Shown: positions 8,176-13,723 of the stretch, piece after piece
How the letters are laid out: each line of letters opens with the position of its first letter
Position numbering within the stretch: position 1 is the stretch's first letter
Assembly: GCA_016292335.1 (NCBI GenBank)
Contig: JAECRX010000250.1
Coordinates: 1 to 20,341, forward strand
Source of the DNA: Candidatus Sifarchaeum subterraneum
Lineage (GTDB): Archaea; Asgardarchaeota; Sifarchaeia; Sifarchaeales; Sifarchaeaceae
Direction of reading: 5' to 3'
DNA length: 20,341 nt
The notes under the pieces: model-generated
Seen by the model: only the letters and a program-made list of their open reading frames with translations
Database searches by the model: none
What the model was told of the DNA's origin: nothing
Position numbers and translations under genes: made by a program

Positions 8176-8500
8176 TTGCGAGCCACACAGCTCAAAATTT
8201 TAAAATTATACATTTCACAAATTCAGCATTACAAATTAAAGAAAAATTTGCTAAAGCAATTACTTTTCCCAATGTCATTTAATAACATCGAAGCCAGAAT
8301 CCGGGTGGGAGGGATATGTCAGCAGCTCTTGCAAGATCCATACACAATCGGTTACACCTGCAGACATAGCTGGGGTGACATTCCTTCATTTCTTCGGCGA
8401 ACCATAGCTGTTCTCCTCAGTTGTGCCGAGAAAACAGTACAGATTTCTTTGATTTTCTGGGCCTTCTATATTATCAAAAGACATAAAGTTCTTTTTTGTA
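8176..8500 (+). other. GC-rich island, candidate structured non-coding RNA (strand uncertain)
   Basis: Positions about 8285-8450 are clearly more GC-rich than the surrounding intergenic DNA, a common sign of a structured RNA in an AT-rich archaeon. A 10-bp interrupted stem is visible: TATGTC-A-GCAG (8314-8324) pairs with CTGC-A-GACATA (about 8356-8367), leaving an A/A mismatch. GGGATATGTC can instead pair with GACATTCC (about 8378), so two alternative folds exist. A small GAGC/GCTC hairpin lies at about 8180-8193. TATA-like boxes lie upstream and a T-tract (TTCTTTTTTG, 8491-8500) lies at the end. A 114-codon frame with a TTG start spans the region, but its translation is rich in Cys, Trp and His and resembles no protein I know. 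I checked for RNase P RNA, SRP RNA and tRNA signatures and found none that convince. Confidence 0.3.
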
Positions 8501-8818
8501 TCAAAAATAGAGATAAATAGAACACCAATTGCAAACAACTTTTTCTCCCTGAGATGGAATTTTAGGGAGTTTATGATCACATTGGGGGCAATTTGCTGAG
8601 TTTTTTGAATCATTTATGGCTTTTGGTGGCAAAATAAGCTTGTTCGCCCAATCAACACCGAAAGAAATGTTCTTTTTTTCCCAAAGATTAAGAATAAGTT
8701 CTTTTAGATCTTTTTCAGGAATATTAAATATAGAACAAAAATCTCCGAAATTAACCCGGCCCTTAATTGTCAGATAATCAATAATTTCTTTGATTGTTTT
8801 ATCTTCTATCATTTTCAT
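8501..8818 (-). CDS. Small winged-helix plus zinc-ribbon protein (hypothetical)
   Basis: A protein of about 105 residues. The N-terminal two thirds look like a winged helix: 'TIKEIIDYLTIKGRVNFGDFCSIFNIPEKDLKELILNLWEKKNISFGVDWANKLI'. The C-terminus is a CxxC-x15-CxxC zinc ribbon ('CPQCDHKLP ... CNWC') and ends six residues after the last Cys. This suggests a nucleic-acid-binding or regulatory protein; no function can be assigned. I chose ATG 8816-8818 because AGGA lies 8 nt upstream. The frame is also open from a GTG at 8846-8848, which would add 10 residues. Downstream is the GC-rich island; upstream are a hairpin (8865-8879) and a mobile relic. It occupies the side of uS11 where rpoD/eL18 genes often stand in other archaea. 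Confidence 0.55.
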   Translation of the reverse strand: MKMIEDKTIKEIIDYLTIKGRVNFGDFCSIFNIPEKDLKELILNLWEKKNISFGVDWANKLILPPKAINDSKNSANCPQCDHKLPKIPSQGEKVVCNWCSIYLYF

Positions 8819-8864
8819 CAACTCTTTCCTAACTTTTCTGAAATGCACAGTATTACACCGTCCC

Positions 8865-8879
8865 CTTTTAGGGGAGTTG
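8865..8879. other. Short hairpin upstream of the zinc-ribbon gene
   Basis: TCCCC-TTTTA-GGGGA can form a 5-bp hairpin. It lies about 50 nt upstream of the winged-helix/zinc-ribbon start and may be part of its leader or an operator. It also resembles the subterminal hairpins of the nearby IS200/IS605 relic, but the flanking ends do not match, so I do not call it an IS end. Confidence 0.25.
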
Positions 8880-8932
8880 TCGCGTTTGAATGATTTAATC
8901 TACAAATATGTATAATTTTTATAACAGCTCTG

Positions 8933-9173
8933 GCAAGAATACCACCCTACTTGTAGGGTGGATGAATTGCTTTTTTCAGTTTTTCACAACATTTTTAAAT
9001 CTCTTTTTCTCTATAGATATTTGAATTGAGCTGAGGTCACACTCGCCAATTCCAATTCTTTAAACAATAAACAACTGAGTCAGGGCAGGAACTGCCCGTA
9101 GAGCCTGTTGGACATATCCCGTTGGGGAATGGATGAATCAGGAAGCCACTCAACTTGTTGGGTGGTAGTTCAC
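8933..9173 (+). mobile_element. IS200/IS605-derived mini-element A (relic with TnpB C-terminus)
   Basis: The left end is GCAAGAA (8933-8939), a 9-bp hairpin CCACCCTAC/GTAGGGTGG (8942-8961) and GGATGAATTGC (8960-8970). The right end is GGAAG, a 9-bp hairpin CCACTCAAC/GTTGGGTGG (9146-9165, one G-T pair) and TAGTTCAC. Both ends match the mini-element at 13498-13723: GCAAGAA and GGATGAATTGC are identical there while the hairpin arms differ in sequence but keep pairing. Subterminal hairpins without terminal inverted repeats are typical of IS200/IS605. The interior is only about 170 bp and includes the decayed end of a TnpB gene (9079-9168). There is no TnpA or TnpB catalytic domain, so it could move only with help from outside. 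Confidence 0.7.
9079..9168 (+). pseudogene. tnpB: Remnant of the TnpB C-terminus / omega-RNA region
   Basis: A 29-codon fragment bounded upstream by TGA (9076-9078) and ending at TAG (9166-9168) reads 'VRAGTARACWTYPVGEWMNQ' then 'EATQLVGW'. The 'VRAGT' start and '(M)NQEAT' end are familiar from the C-terminal tails of archaeal TnpB proteins, encoded next to the right end of the element. In TnpB systems the guide (omega/re) RNA is made from this same stretch. GCCTGTTGGACAT and following bases (9103-9145) match the other mini-element closely at the nucleotide level. The RuvC-like nuclease part is absent. Confidence 0.6.
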
Positions 9174-9301
9174 TTTACTCAAATATCAGCAGAAATTGCT
9201 TAAAAACTCTTTATCAAAGATTTTTCATCTGAAAAATGAAGAAAAATTAAAAAGGGTGGCTCTTCTTCTGTAGCAGTTTGATAACGACGAAAATTTAAAA
9301 A

Positions 9302-9326
9302 AGAACCACTTAAGGGAAGTGGTTCT
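9302..9326 (-). terminator. Strong hairpin followed by T-tract (minus-strand terminator, or IS end)
   Basis: AGAACCACTT (9302-9311) and AAGTGGTTCT (9317-9326) form a perfect 10-bp stem with a 5-nt loop. Read on the minus strand the stem is followed directly by T's and an A/T-rich tail (TTTTTTAAATTTT), the layout of an intrinsic terminator. It lies about 260 nt beyond the uS11 stop and could end the uS13-uS4-uS11 transcript. The arm sequence also resembles right-end hairpins of IS200/IS605 elements, so a mobile origin is possible. Confidence 0.45.
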
Positions 9327-9346
9327 CGAAGGTATATATCTGTTTC

Positions 9347-9574
9347 GCTAAGAAAGGGAAAAAGTCCAGAAGAGGCAAAAATAGTGTGATTACCCCTCAA
9401 ATGGATGAGGCAGTCCTAGACATCAAGGATTCGCATACAAATTGGTGGAAAACAAGGATCAACAGGGACGTTCGCAAATATGGATTTTATGTAGGTGATT
9501 CGGCCATTTACAAGATTTTAAAGTGTCACCATTTGACGTTTCTCTGTTATAAATTACAGAAGTATCATTTATAG
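9347..9574 (+). pseudogene. Transposase fragment (IS481/IS3-type helix-turn-helix region)
   Basis: The frame reads '...PEEAKIVITPQMDEAV', 'LDIKDSHTNWWKTRINRDVR' and 'KYGFYVGDSAIYKILKCHHL', then an unrelated tail and a stop. The middle part follows the pattern of the second helix-turn-helix of IS481/IS3-like transposases (roughly 'I..hr..hP.wG..RI...l+..G..vs.stVy+ILKrhgL'). No DDE integrase domain follows and neither end of an element can be defined. I read it as a decayed fragment. It sits between uS11 and the mini-element in a small cluster of mobile debris. A short unrelated peptide cannot be excluded. Confidence 0.5.
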
Positions 9575-9586
9575 AAAATGTTCTTT

Positions 9587-9991
9587 TTATACTCTCCGTC
9601 CGCGTCGGCCGCCTGGACGGCGCGTTCCGTCATGCGGGATGGGAGTAACTTCTTCTATTCGTCCTATCCTTAACCCAGCTCGGGCAAGGGCTCGTATTGC
9701 AGCTTGAGCGCCAGGACCTGGGGTTTTTGGCCCATGCCCCCCAGGAGCTCTTACTTTAATGTGAATTCCAATTAGCCCTTTCTCCTTAGCTTCATCAGCT
9801 GCTCGGAGTGCTGCCTGCATAGCCGCATATGGACTGGGTTCGTCTCTGTCAGCCCGAACCACCATTCCTCCAGAGTATCGAGCTATAGTTTCCGCTCCAG
9901 TCAGATCTGTGATATGGACGATTGTGTCGTTATAAGATGAATAGACATGTGCTATGCCCCATATTGCTTTTTCACTATCTTTTTTACTCAT
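9587..9991 (-). CDS. rps11: 30S ribosomal protein uS11
   Basis: A 134-residue uS11 of normal archaeal length. It has 'WGIAHVYSSYNDTIVHITDLTGAE' at the N-terminus, 'SGGMVVRADRDEPSPYAAMQ' in the middle and the conserved basic tail 'IPHDGTRRPGGRRGRRV'. It sits on the platform of the small subunit, contacting the 690 loop of 16S rRNA. Only 1 nt separates it from uS4, so the two are surely co-transcribed and probably translationally coupled. It is the last gene of the ribosomal run in this window. rpoD and eL18, common followers in archaea, are not here. Confidence 0.95.
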   Translation of the reverse strand: MSKKDSEKAIWGIAHVYSSYNDTIVHITDLTGAETIARYSGGMVVRADRDEPSPYAAMQAALRAADEAKEKGLIGIHIKVRAPGGHGPKTPGPGAQAAIRALARAGLRIGRIEEVTPIPHDGTRRPGGRRGRRV

Positions 9992-9992
9992 A

Positions 9993-10541
9993 TTATTCTC
10001 CCTCTGTTTCTACTCTAGATGATGGCGCGTAATCTGGACGTTCTTTATGAGTTTCATCTCGGTAAGGGCTAAATGGTGTATAATCGATTTCATCTGTTTG
10101 CCCTTCAAGTACTAAAAATGAGGGGGATGACTGTTTTCGCCCTGAGACCGTGATATGTCCATGTGTAATTAATTGACGAGCATGATATATCGATTTTGCG
10201 AATCCTTGTTGAAATACAACGGTTTGAAGTCTTCGTTTTAATATAGATTCAACACTTAAATCCAATACGTCATCAAGTGTAGCTCCTTCACCAAGCAGTC
10301 CTAATTGTGTTAATTTTCTTAATAGTTCTTTTTCAATCATCTCACGAGTTTCTCCAGTCATTCCGAGCAATGATCTTGCTTGGCTTCGAAATTTTCCAAT
10401 AGTCGTTCTATGACGCCATAATTCTTTCTTGTTTCTTAACCCATATTTTCCGATTAGTTCAAGTTCCGTTTTAATTCGTTCCTTTTGCCATGGATGTCGA
10501 GGAGAGATATACTTCTTTTTAGGTTTCTTTGGATCTCCCAT
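9993..10541 (-). CDS. rps4: 30S ribosomal protein uS4
   Basis: A 182-residue archaeal-type uS4. The N-terminus reads 'MGDPKKPKKKYISPRHPWQK' followed by the helical domain ('LLGMTGETREMIEKELLRKL'). The S4 RNA-binding domain follows: 'LKRRLQTVVFQQGFAKSIYH' and 'ARQLITHGHITVSGRK'. The C-terminus is acidic. It is a primary binder of the 5' domain of 16S rRNA in 30S assembly. It lies between uS13 (31 bp upstream) and uS11 (1 bp downstream), the standard archaeal order. Confidence 0.95.
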   Translation of the reverse strand: MGDPKKPKKKYISPRHPWQKERIKTELELIGKYGLRNKKELWRHRTTIGKFRSQARSLLGMTGETREMIEKELLRKLTQLGLLGEGATLDDVLDLSVESILKRRLQTVVFQQGFAKSIYHARQLITHGHITVSGRKQSSPSFLVLEGQTDEIDYTPFSPYRDETHKERPDYAPSSRVETEGE

Positions 10542-10572
10542 AAGATAATCCCTCTACTTTTTCTTTTTTACA

Positions 10573-11031
10573 CTAACGTCTCTGTCTCTTTTTAAAAGCA
10601 ACGCCGACGGTTTGGCCTCCTCGCCCAGTTGACTTAGTCCGCTGTCCACGAACTTTTAATCCTAAGTGGTGGCGAACACCTCGCCAACATTTAATCTTTT
10701 TTAATCGATCGATGTCAAATTTTTCAACAAGGGCAAGATCGGACCCTACAATATGATTATCAAGGCCTGTTTTACGATCCTTTTGCCGGTTGAGCATCCA
10801 GCCCGGTATCCCATGCTCTTGTGGATCTTTCAAGATATTTTCAATTTTTTTCAATTCACGATCCTGAAGATTTCCTATCCTTTGAGAAGGGTCTAATCCA
10901 GCAATTTGAATAATTGCTCTAGAAATGTTAGCATTTATCCCTCTAATATCCATCAGAGCATAAATGAGTGATTTACTTCCATCACAGTCCGAACCTGCTA
11001 TTCTGACCTTGTACTTGAAAGAAGACGCCAG
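10573..11031 (-). CDS. rps13: 30S ribosomal protein uS13, apparent CUG start
   Basis: The family's C-terminal two thirds are clear: 'MDIRGINANISRAIIQIAGL', 'GIPGWMLNRQKD' and the basic tail 'RGVRHHLGLKVRGQRTKSTG'. Starting at the ATG at 10953 gives only 126 residues and cuts the fold. The same frame continues upstream with the conserved N-terminus 'FKYKVRIAGSDCDGSKSLIY' + 'AL', as in other archaeal uS13 ('F+.IVRIAGTDLDG.K.v.yAL'). That stretch has no ATG, GTG or TTG. Its first codon after an in-frame TGA is CTG (11029-11031), 8 nt after GGAGG (11040-11044). This start gives 152 residues, the normal archaeal length. An ATG at 11033-11035 lies in another frame, so a one-base assembly error is the alternative. 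The protein acts in the head of 30S, bridging to 50S. Confidence 0.85.
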   Translation of the reverse strand: MASSFKYKVRIAGSDCDGSKSLIYALMDIRGINANISRAIIQIAGLDPSQRIGNLQDRELKKIENILKDPQEHGIPGWMLNRQKDRKTGLDNHIVGSDLALVEKFDIDRLKKIKCWRGVRHHLGLKVRGQRTKSTGRGGQTVGVAFKKRQRR

Positions 11032-11211
11032 TCATCGCCCCTCCTATGCTTTCAAGAATGAAACTTTATTCCTTAATAAGATGATCTATTAACTCTCTGT
11101 TCTGTTTTGAACTTAGTTCTGTTTTTAAATTTTTACACTTTAAACCTCAAATGACGTTGAATGACGCCGGGGGTGGGATTCGAACCCACGCGGCCCAATG
11201 GACCACAGGCT

Positions 11212-11256
11212 GACAGGAGTGGAGTCTTTGTATCGAATTCCAAGAGATGAGTACTT
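11212..11256 (-). other. tRNA-Ser intron at the canonical 37/38 position
   Basis: About 45 nt lie between G37 (11257) and A38 (11211). GGAG (positions 34-37) can pair with CTCC in the 3' part of the intron, as expected for the bulge-helix-bulge recognised by the archaeal splicing endonuclease. Confidence 0.75.
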
Positions 11257-11279
11257 CTCCAGGCCTGCTCCCTACCTGG

Positions 11280-11315
11280 ATCCCCGATTAAGAGCGTTGA
11301 GAAAACTCTTATCCT
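11280..11315 (-). other. tRNA-Ser intron in the D-loop (non-canonical)
   Basis: About 36 nt interrupt the D-loop after G15. The insert has its own helix (AAGAG/CTCTT), and GGAT next to the 5' junction can pair with ATCC next to the 3' junction, with CCT/AGG outside it. This gives a relaxed bulge-helix-bulge. Without this insert the D arm is normal; with it the D arm cannot form. Confidence 0.65.
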
Positions 11316-11360
11316 CTAGGATACCCCGGCTTGTAAGTTGTGAACTTTAAGGTTTAGACT

Positions 11361-11372
11361 ATTTTATTTAAA
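11361..11372 (-). promoter_or_regulatory. TATA box for tRNA-Ser
   Basis: TTTAAATAAAAT on the minus strand is centred about 36 nt before the first base of the tRNA (11330), the expected position for a tRNA promoter with a short 5' leader. Confidence 0.5.
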
Positions 11373-11384
11373 CAACTTTTGGTT

Positions 11385-11981
11385 TTAAATTTTGTTTTTT
11401 GTCCCTAATAAAACTCTATAACCTGCCTTCTTGTCAAGTTCGACTACTTTTTCAAATACTTTTCTCATCTTTTTTTTAATTGTTTTATTTCCTTTTTTAA
11501 TCACTAATTGCAGAGAACCATAAGGATTCAAATGAAACAGTGCTTGTTCTACTATTGAGAAAACTTTTTCCAGTCCTGAAGTCACAGGAGGATTTGTTAA
11601 TATCACATCAAATGAGGTATCTTTCACGGGTTCATATAAATTTCCCCATTTGACTTGGGCATGAACATTATTCTTTCTGCAATTTAATCTTGCTAATTTT
11701 ACAGCTCTTTTATTTATATCAGTCATGACGACTTTCAAGTTTGGATTTGTAGAAGCCACTACTATGCCAATAACTCCATAGCCACATCCTAGGTCCAATA
11801 CCCTTCCAGTATCTGGGAGTTTCATTCTTTGTATTAGTAACTGGGTGCCTTTATCGATTTTCTTGTGAGAAAAAACACTTGGAGCTGTAACGAATTCAAA
11901 TGTCTTGAAATTATACGTGAATTTTATTGTTTTCAGTGACAGCTTGGAGGTTGGAACTGTGGAATAGTAATGTTCAGCCAA
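11385..11981 (-). CDS. Class I SAM-dependent methyltransferase, RsmC-like
   Basis: The core has SAM motif I 'VLDLGCGYGVIGI', the acidic end of strand 2 ('VVMTDINKRAV') and motif IV 'FDVILTNPPV', typical of RsmC/RlmG-type small domains that methylate an exocyclic amine of guanine in rRNA. 'EHYYSTVPTS' and 'TAPSVFSHKKIDKGTQLLIQ' match the N-terminal signature of the archaeal group. I chose TTG 11979-11981, two residues before 'EHYY' and after GGGGAT. This gives 198 residues, the usual size. The frame is open to an ATG at 12068, but the TATA box at 12081-12090 would place the transcript start downstream of that ATG. The target nucleotide is not determined. The gene lies between cbf5 and tRNA-Ser. 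Confidence 0.78.
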   Translation of the reverse strand: MAEHYYSTVPTSKLSLKTIKFTYNFKTFEFVTAPSVFSHKKIDKGTQLLIQRMKLPDTGRVLDLGCGYGVIGIVVASTNPNLKVVMTDINKRAVKLARLNCRKNNVHAQVKWGNLYEPVKDTSFDVILTNPPVTSGLEKVFSIVEQALFHLNPYGSLQLVIKKGNKTIKKKMRKVFEKVVELDKKAGYRVLLGTKNKI

Positions 11982-12080
11982 TAAATGAATCCCCTTACAA
12001 AGATTTACTTTTTGTAAGGAACCTATACGGTAATTCAAAGGTATAGGATGCAAAATATGTAAGGGCAATCTTGTAAATGG

Positions 12081-12090
12081 AACATATAAA
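12081..12090 (-). promoter_or_regulatory. TATA-like box for the RsmC-like gene
   Basis: TTTATATGTT on the minus strand would start transcription near 12060. This is inside the longest open frame and supports the shorter protein starting at 11981. Confidence 0.4.
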
Positions 12091-12203
12091 CGAAAAAATT
12101 CTCATTTACAAGAAACCCGTGTCCTTACAGTATGCTATTCGTTTGCAGGTGACTATAAAGGTTTCGTTGAATTGCCGGACAGGTTCTTTTCTAAGTAAGT
12201 TTT

Positions 12204-13202
12204 TTACTTTTTGAAATAACGCCAGGAAGGATATGTTCCCCTTTCCATGAATACACGTTCAGTTTTCGCCACACGGCCATGATCTAACTCTAAAATTTCC
12301 TTACTGGTCATATAGGTTTTTGCAAGTGCTACTAATTCATCTTTCAATGTTAAAATTGCCACTAGACCATTTTTTTGGATATTTGAATGTATTTTCAAAA
12401 CTCCAGGAGCAGTCAAATCGGCTCCATGACAAATAGCATCAACGGCAGAATCCCTGATTATAATTTTTGGTAGATGTTCAACTGCTTTTTCCATAGGCCC
12501 AATTGCCTTTCTGATCTCTGTTTCGTCACCATCTTCAATTAACCATGTGTATGCATCTTTTACATCAATTAATGTGACAAGGGCTTCATCTTCTTTGAAT
12601 GAACCAGTTCGAGTTCTTCTTAATTCACTCATATGGGCGGAGCAACCAATAACTTCCCCAATATCATGACAAAGTTTTCGGATGTAAGTTCCCGCCTGGC
12701 ATCCCACACGAAATAAGACATCTTGATCAAAAACCTCCATAACGTCAAGGTAATAAATTCTTCTGATTCTGAGACGTCGTTTAACAGAGGATCTGAAAGG
12801 TGGACGTTGATAGATTTTTCCAACAAATTCTCTACAGATTTTTTCGATGTCCTCTTGGGAAACTGGTTCGTGTAAATGCATAATGCAAATATATTCTTTT
12901 CCTGCAAGTAAAAGGGTTTGAACAACTTTTGTTGCCTTTTCGAGAGACACAGGGAGAATTCCAGTTACACCGGGATCTAAAGTTCCGCCATGTCCAGCTT
13001 TTCTGATGTTAAAGATTTTTTTAACCCAAGAAACTACTTCATGGCTGGTAGGTCCAACGGGCTTATCCAGATTGATGACGCCTTTGGCGATATATTCTTC
13101 TATTGGTCTTTCAGAGGGCCGGCAACCCCACTCATAGTTTGTAAAACCCTCATTTTTTACCAATAACTCTCTTTTTTTATCATAAGGAAGTATTGACTGC
13201 AT
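12204..13202 (-). CDS. cbf5: tRNA/rRNA pseudouridine synthase Cbf5 (H/ACA RNP catalytic subunit)
   Basis: A 332-residue TruB/Cbf5-family protein. 'GVINLDKPVGPTSHEVVSWV' opens the catalytic domain. The catalytic aspartate is D76 in 'GHGGTLDPGVTG'. 'KEYICIMHLHEPVSQEDIEK', 'FVGKIYQRPPFRSSVKRRLR' and 'CQAGTYIRKLCHDIGEVIGC' follow. A PUA domain makes up the last 80 or so residues ('LPKIIIRDSAVDAICHGADL', 'GVLKIHSN'). In archaea Cbf5 works with Nop10, Gar1 and L7Ae on H/ACA guide RNAs and can make Psi55 in tRNA. The usual order eL14-cbf5-uS13 is kept, but a mini-element and about 300 bp of AT-rich DNA now lie upstream. It probably has its own promoter (see TATTTAAATAAA near 13307-13318). Confidence 0.93.
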   Translation of the reverse strand: MQSILPYDKKRELLVKNEGFTNYEWGCRPSERPIEEYIAKGVINLDKPVGPTSHEVVSWVKKIFNIRKAGHGGTLDPGVTGILPVSLEKATKVVQTLLLAGKEYICIMHLHEPVSQEDIEKICREFVGKIYQRPPFRSSVKRRLRIRRIYYLDVMEVFDQDVLFRVGCQAGTYIRKLCHDIGEVIGCSAHMSELRRTRTGSFKEDEALVTLIDVKDAYTWLIEDGDETEIRKAIGPMEKAVEHLPKIIIRDSAVDAICHGADLTAPGVLKIHSNIQKNGLVAILTLKDELVALAKTYMTSKEILELDHGRVAKTERVFMERGTYPSWRYFKK

Positions 13203-13497
13203 TGTTCTATCTCTCTTTTTGAAAATGTCAAACTAAAAATCAAAGGTGGGCCAATGATTTTTTGAATTATCCTTTTCAAACTACTTCAAAAATGCTTTTG
13301 AGAAATTTTATTTAAATAAACTTAAAAAATCTGCACTTCAGCACACCGACAAATAAATGTGCCCTCTTGTGGTATTCTAAGAAGAAGAGCATTAGAAAAA
13401 CCTCTAGCAAGATCTGAATTAGTGATTTTCGATATAGTTTACAGCTCAAATTGGTTATCTCAAAAAAAAGGAGAACCAATTTTCTATTTATGATTTA
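13203..13497. other. AT-rich region upstream of cbf5
   Basis: No ORF or RNA is recognised. TTTATTTAAATAAA (about 13307-13320) is nearly palindromic and could be a TATA element for cbf5 with a leader of roughly 80-90 nt. The rest is unremarkable. Confidence 0.35.
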
Positions 13498-13628
13498 GTG
13501 ACGTCCTCACACGATTAAAATCGTGTGCTTCCAGCCCCTATTTCATGGCGTGTAGTTCCTGCTTCAATCACCCTCCAACGAGGATGTCCACAGGCGTAAC
13601 TTCCGACTCGTCCAGCCGTAGCTCTGTT
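13498..13628 (-). ncRNA. Candidate omega-RNA-like transcript of mini-element B
   Basis: In TnpB systems the guide RNA scaffold comes from the 3' end of tnpB plus the right end. That stretch is kept here, is conserved with mini-element A, and lies about 26 nt downstream of a TATA-like box (13646-13660). A transcript of about 130 nt reading leftward would end at the element edge and continue into flanking DNA as a guide. No TnpB is encoded nearby. This is inference from position and conservation only. Confidence 0.3.
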
Positions 13629-13723
13629 GTGTATATATTTGGGAGCACTATATATAAAGTCATCGGATTTGGTGCTTTGCACACGCAATTCATCCCACGC
13701 TTAAAAGGCGTGGGGTTTCTTGC
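13498..13723 (-). mobile_element. IS200/IS605-derived mini-element B, inserted between eL14 and cbf5
   Basis: Read on the minus strand. The left end is GCAAGAA (13717-13723), hairpin CCCACGC/GCGTGGG with a 7-nt loop (13694-13714), and GGATGAATTGC. The right end is GGAAG, an 8-bp hairpin CACACGAT/ATCGTGTG (13508-13527), and AGGACGTCAC. The outer bases match mini-element A while both hairpins differ in sequence but still pair. Inside, GCCTGTGGACAT, CGTTGGAGGG and GAAGCAGGAA (13557-13600) align with A. In frame they read 'EVTPVDILVGG*LKQELHAM', a decayed TnpB tail. A TATA-like box (minus strand, 13646-13660) lies ahead of this part. It lies between two ribosomal-operon genes without damaging either coding frame. 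Confidence 0.7.

Larger units (their letters stand above)
11165..11330 (-). tRNA. trnS: tRNA-Ser(GGA) with two introns
   Basis: Acceptor arms GCCGGGG (11324-11330) and CCCCGGC (11166-11172) pair perfectly, with G at the discriminator (11165), as in serine tRNAs. The T arm is GTGGG-TTCGAAT-CCCAC. The long variable arm TGGTCC-ATT-GGGCCGC marks a class II tRNA. The anticodon stem CAGGC/GCCTG forms only if about 45 nt (11212-11256) are removed at the canonical 37/38 site, giving loop CT-GGA-GA with anticodon GGA (11258-11260). The D-stem TCCT/GGGA and the D-loop 'AG...GGTA' form only if about 36 nt (about 11280-11315) are removed from the D-loop. The mature RNA would be about 85 nt. Exact splice points of the D-loop intron are uncertain by a few nt. 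Confidence 0.88.

Noticed and set aside
8285..8450. SRP (7S) RNA or RNase P RNA in the GC-rich island
   Set aside because: The size and GC content fit, but I could not find the SRP helix 8 motif, the Alu-domain loops or the RNase P P4 consensus on either strand.
8176..8520. A 114-codon plus-strand frame (TTG start) across the GC-rich island
   Set aside because: Its translation is unlike any protein I know, with odd Cys/Trp/His content; the base composition fits a structured RNA better, so no CDS is called.
8386..8613. A 75-codon minus-strand frame overlapping the zinc-ribbon gene
   Set aside because: It is an alternative frame of the zinc-ribbon gene region, with low-complexity content and no domain.
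8865..8879. A third IS200/IS605 end
   Set aside because: The hairpin lacks the GCAAGAA/GGATGAATTGC or GGAAG/TTCAC flanks seen in the two mini-elements.
12629..12925. A 98-codon minus-strand frame inside cbf5
   Set aside because: It lies wholly in another frame of the conserved Cbf5 catalytic domain.
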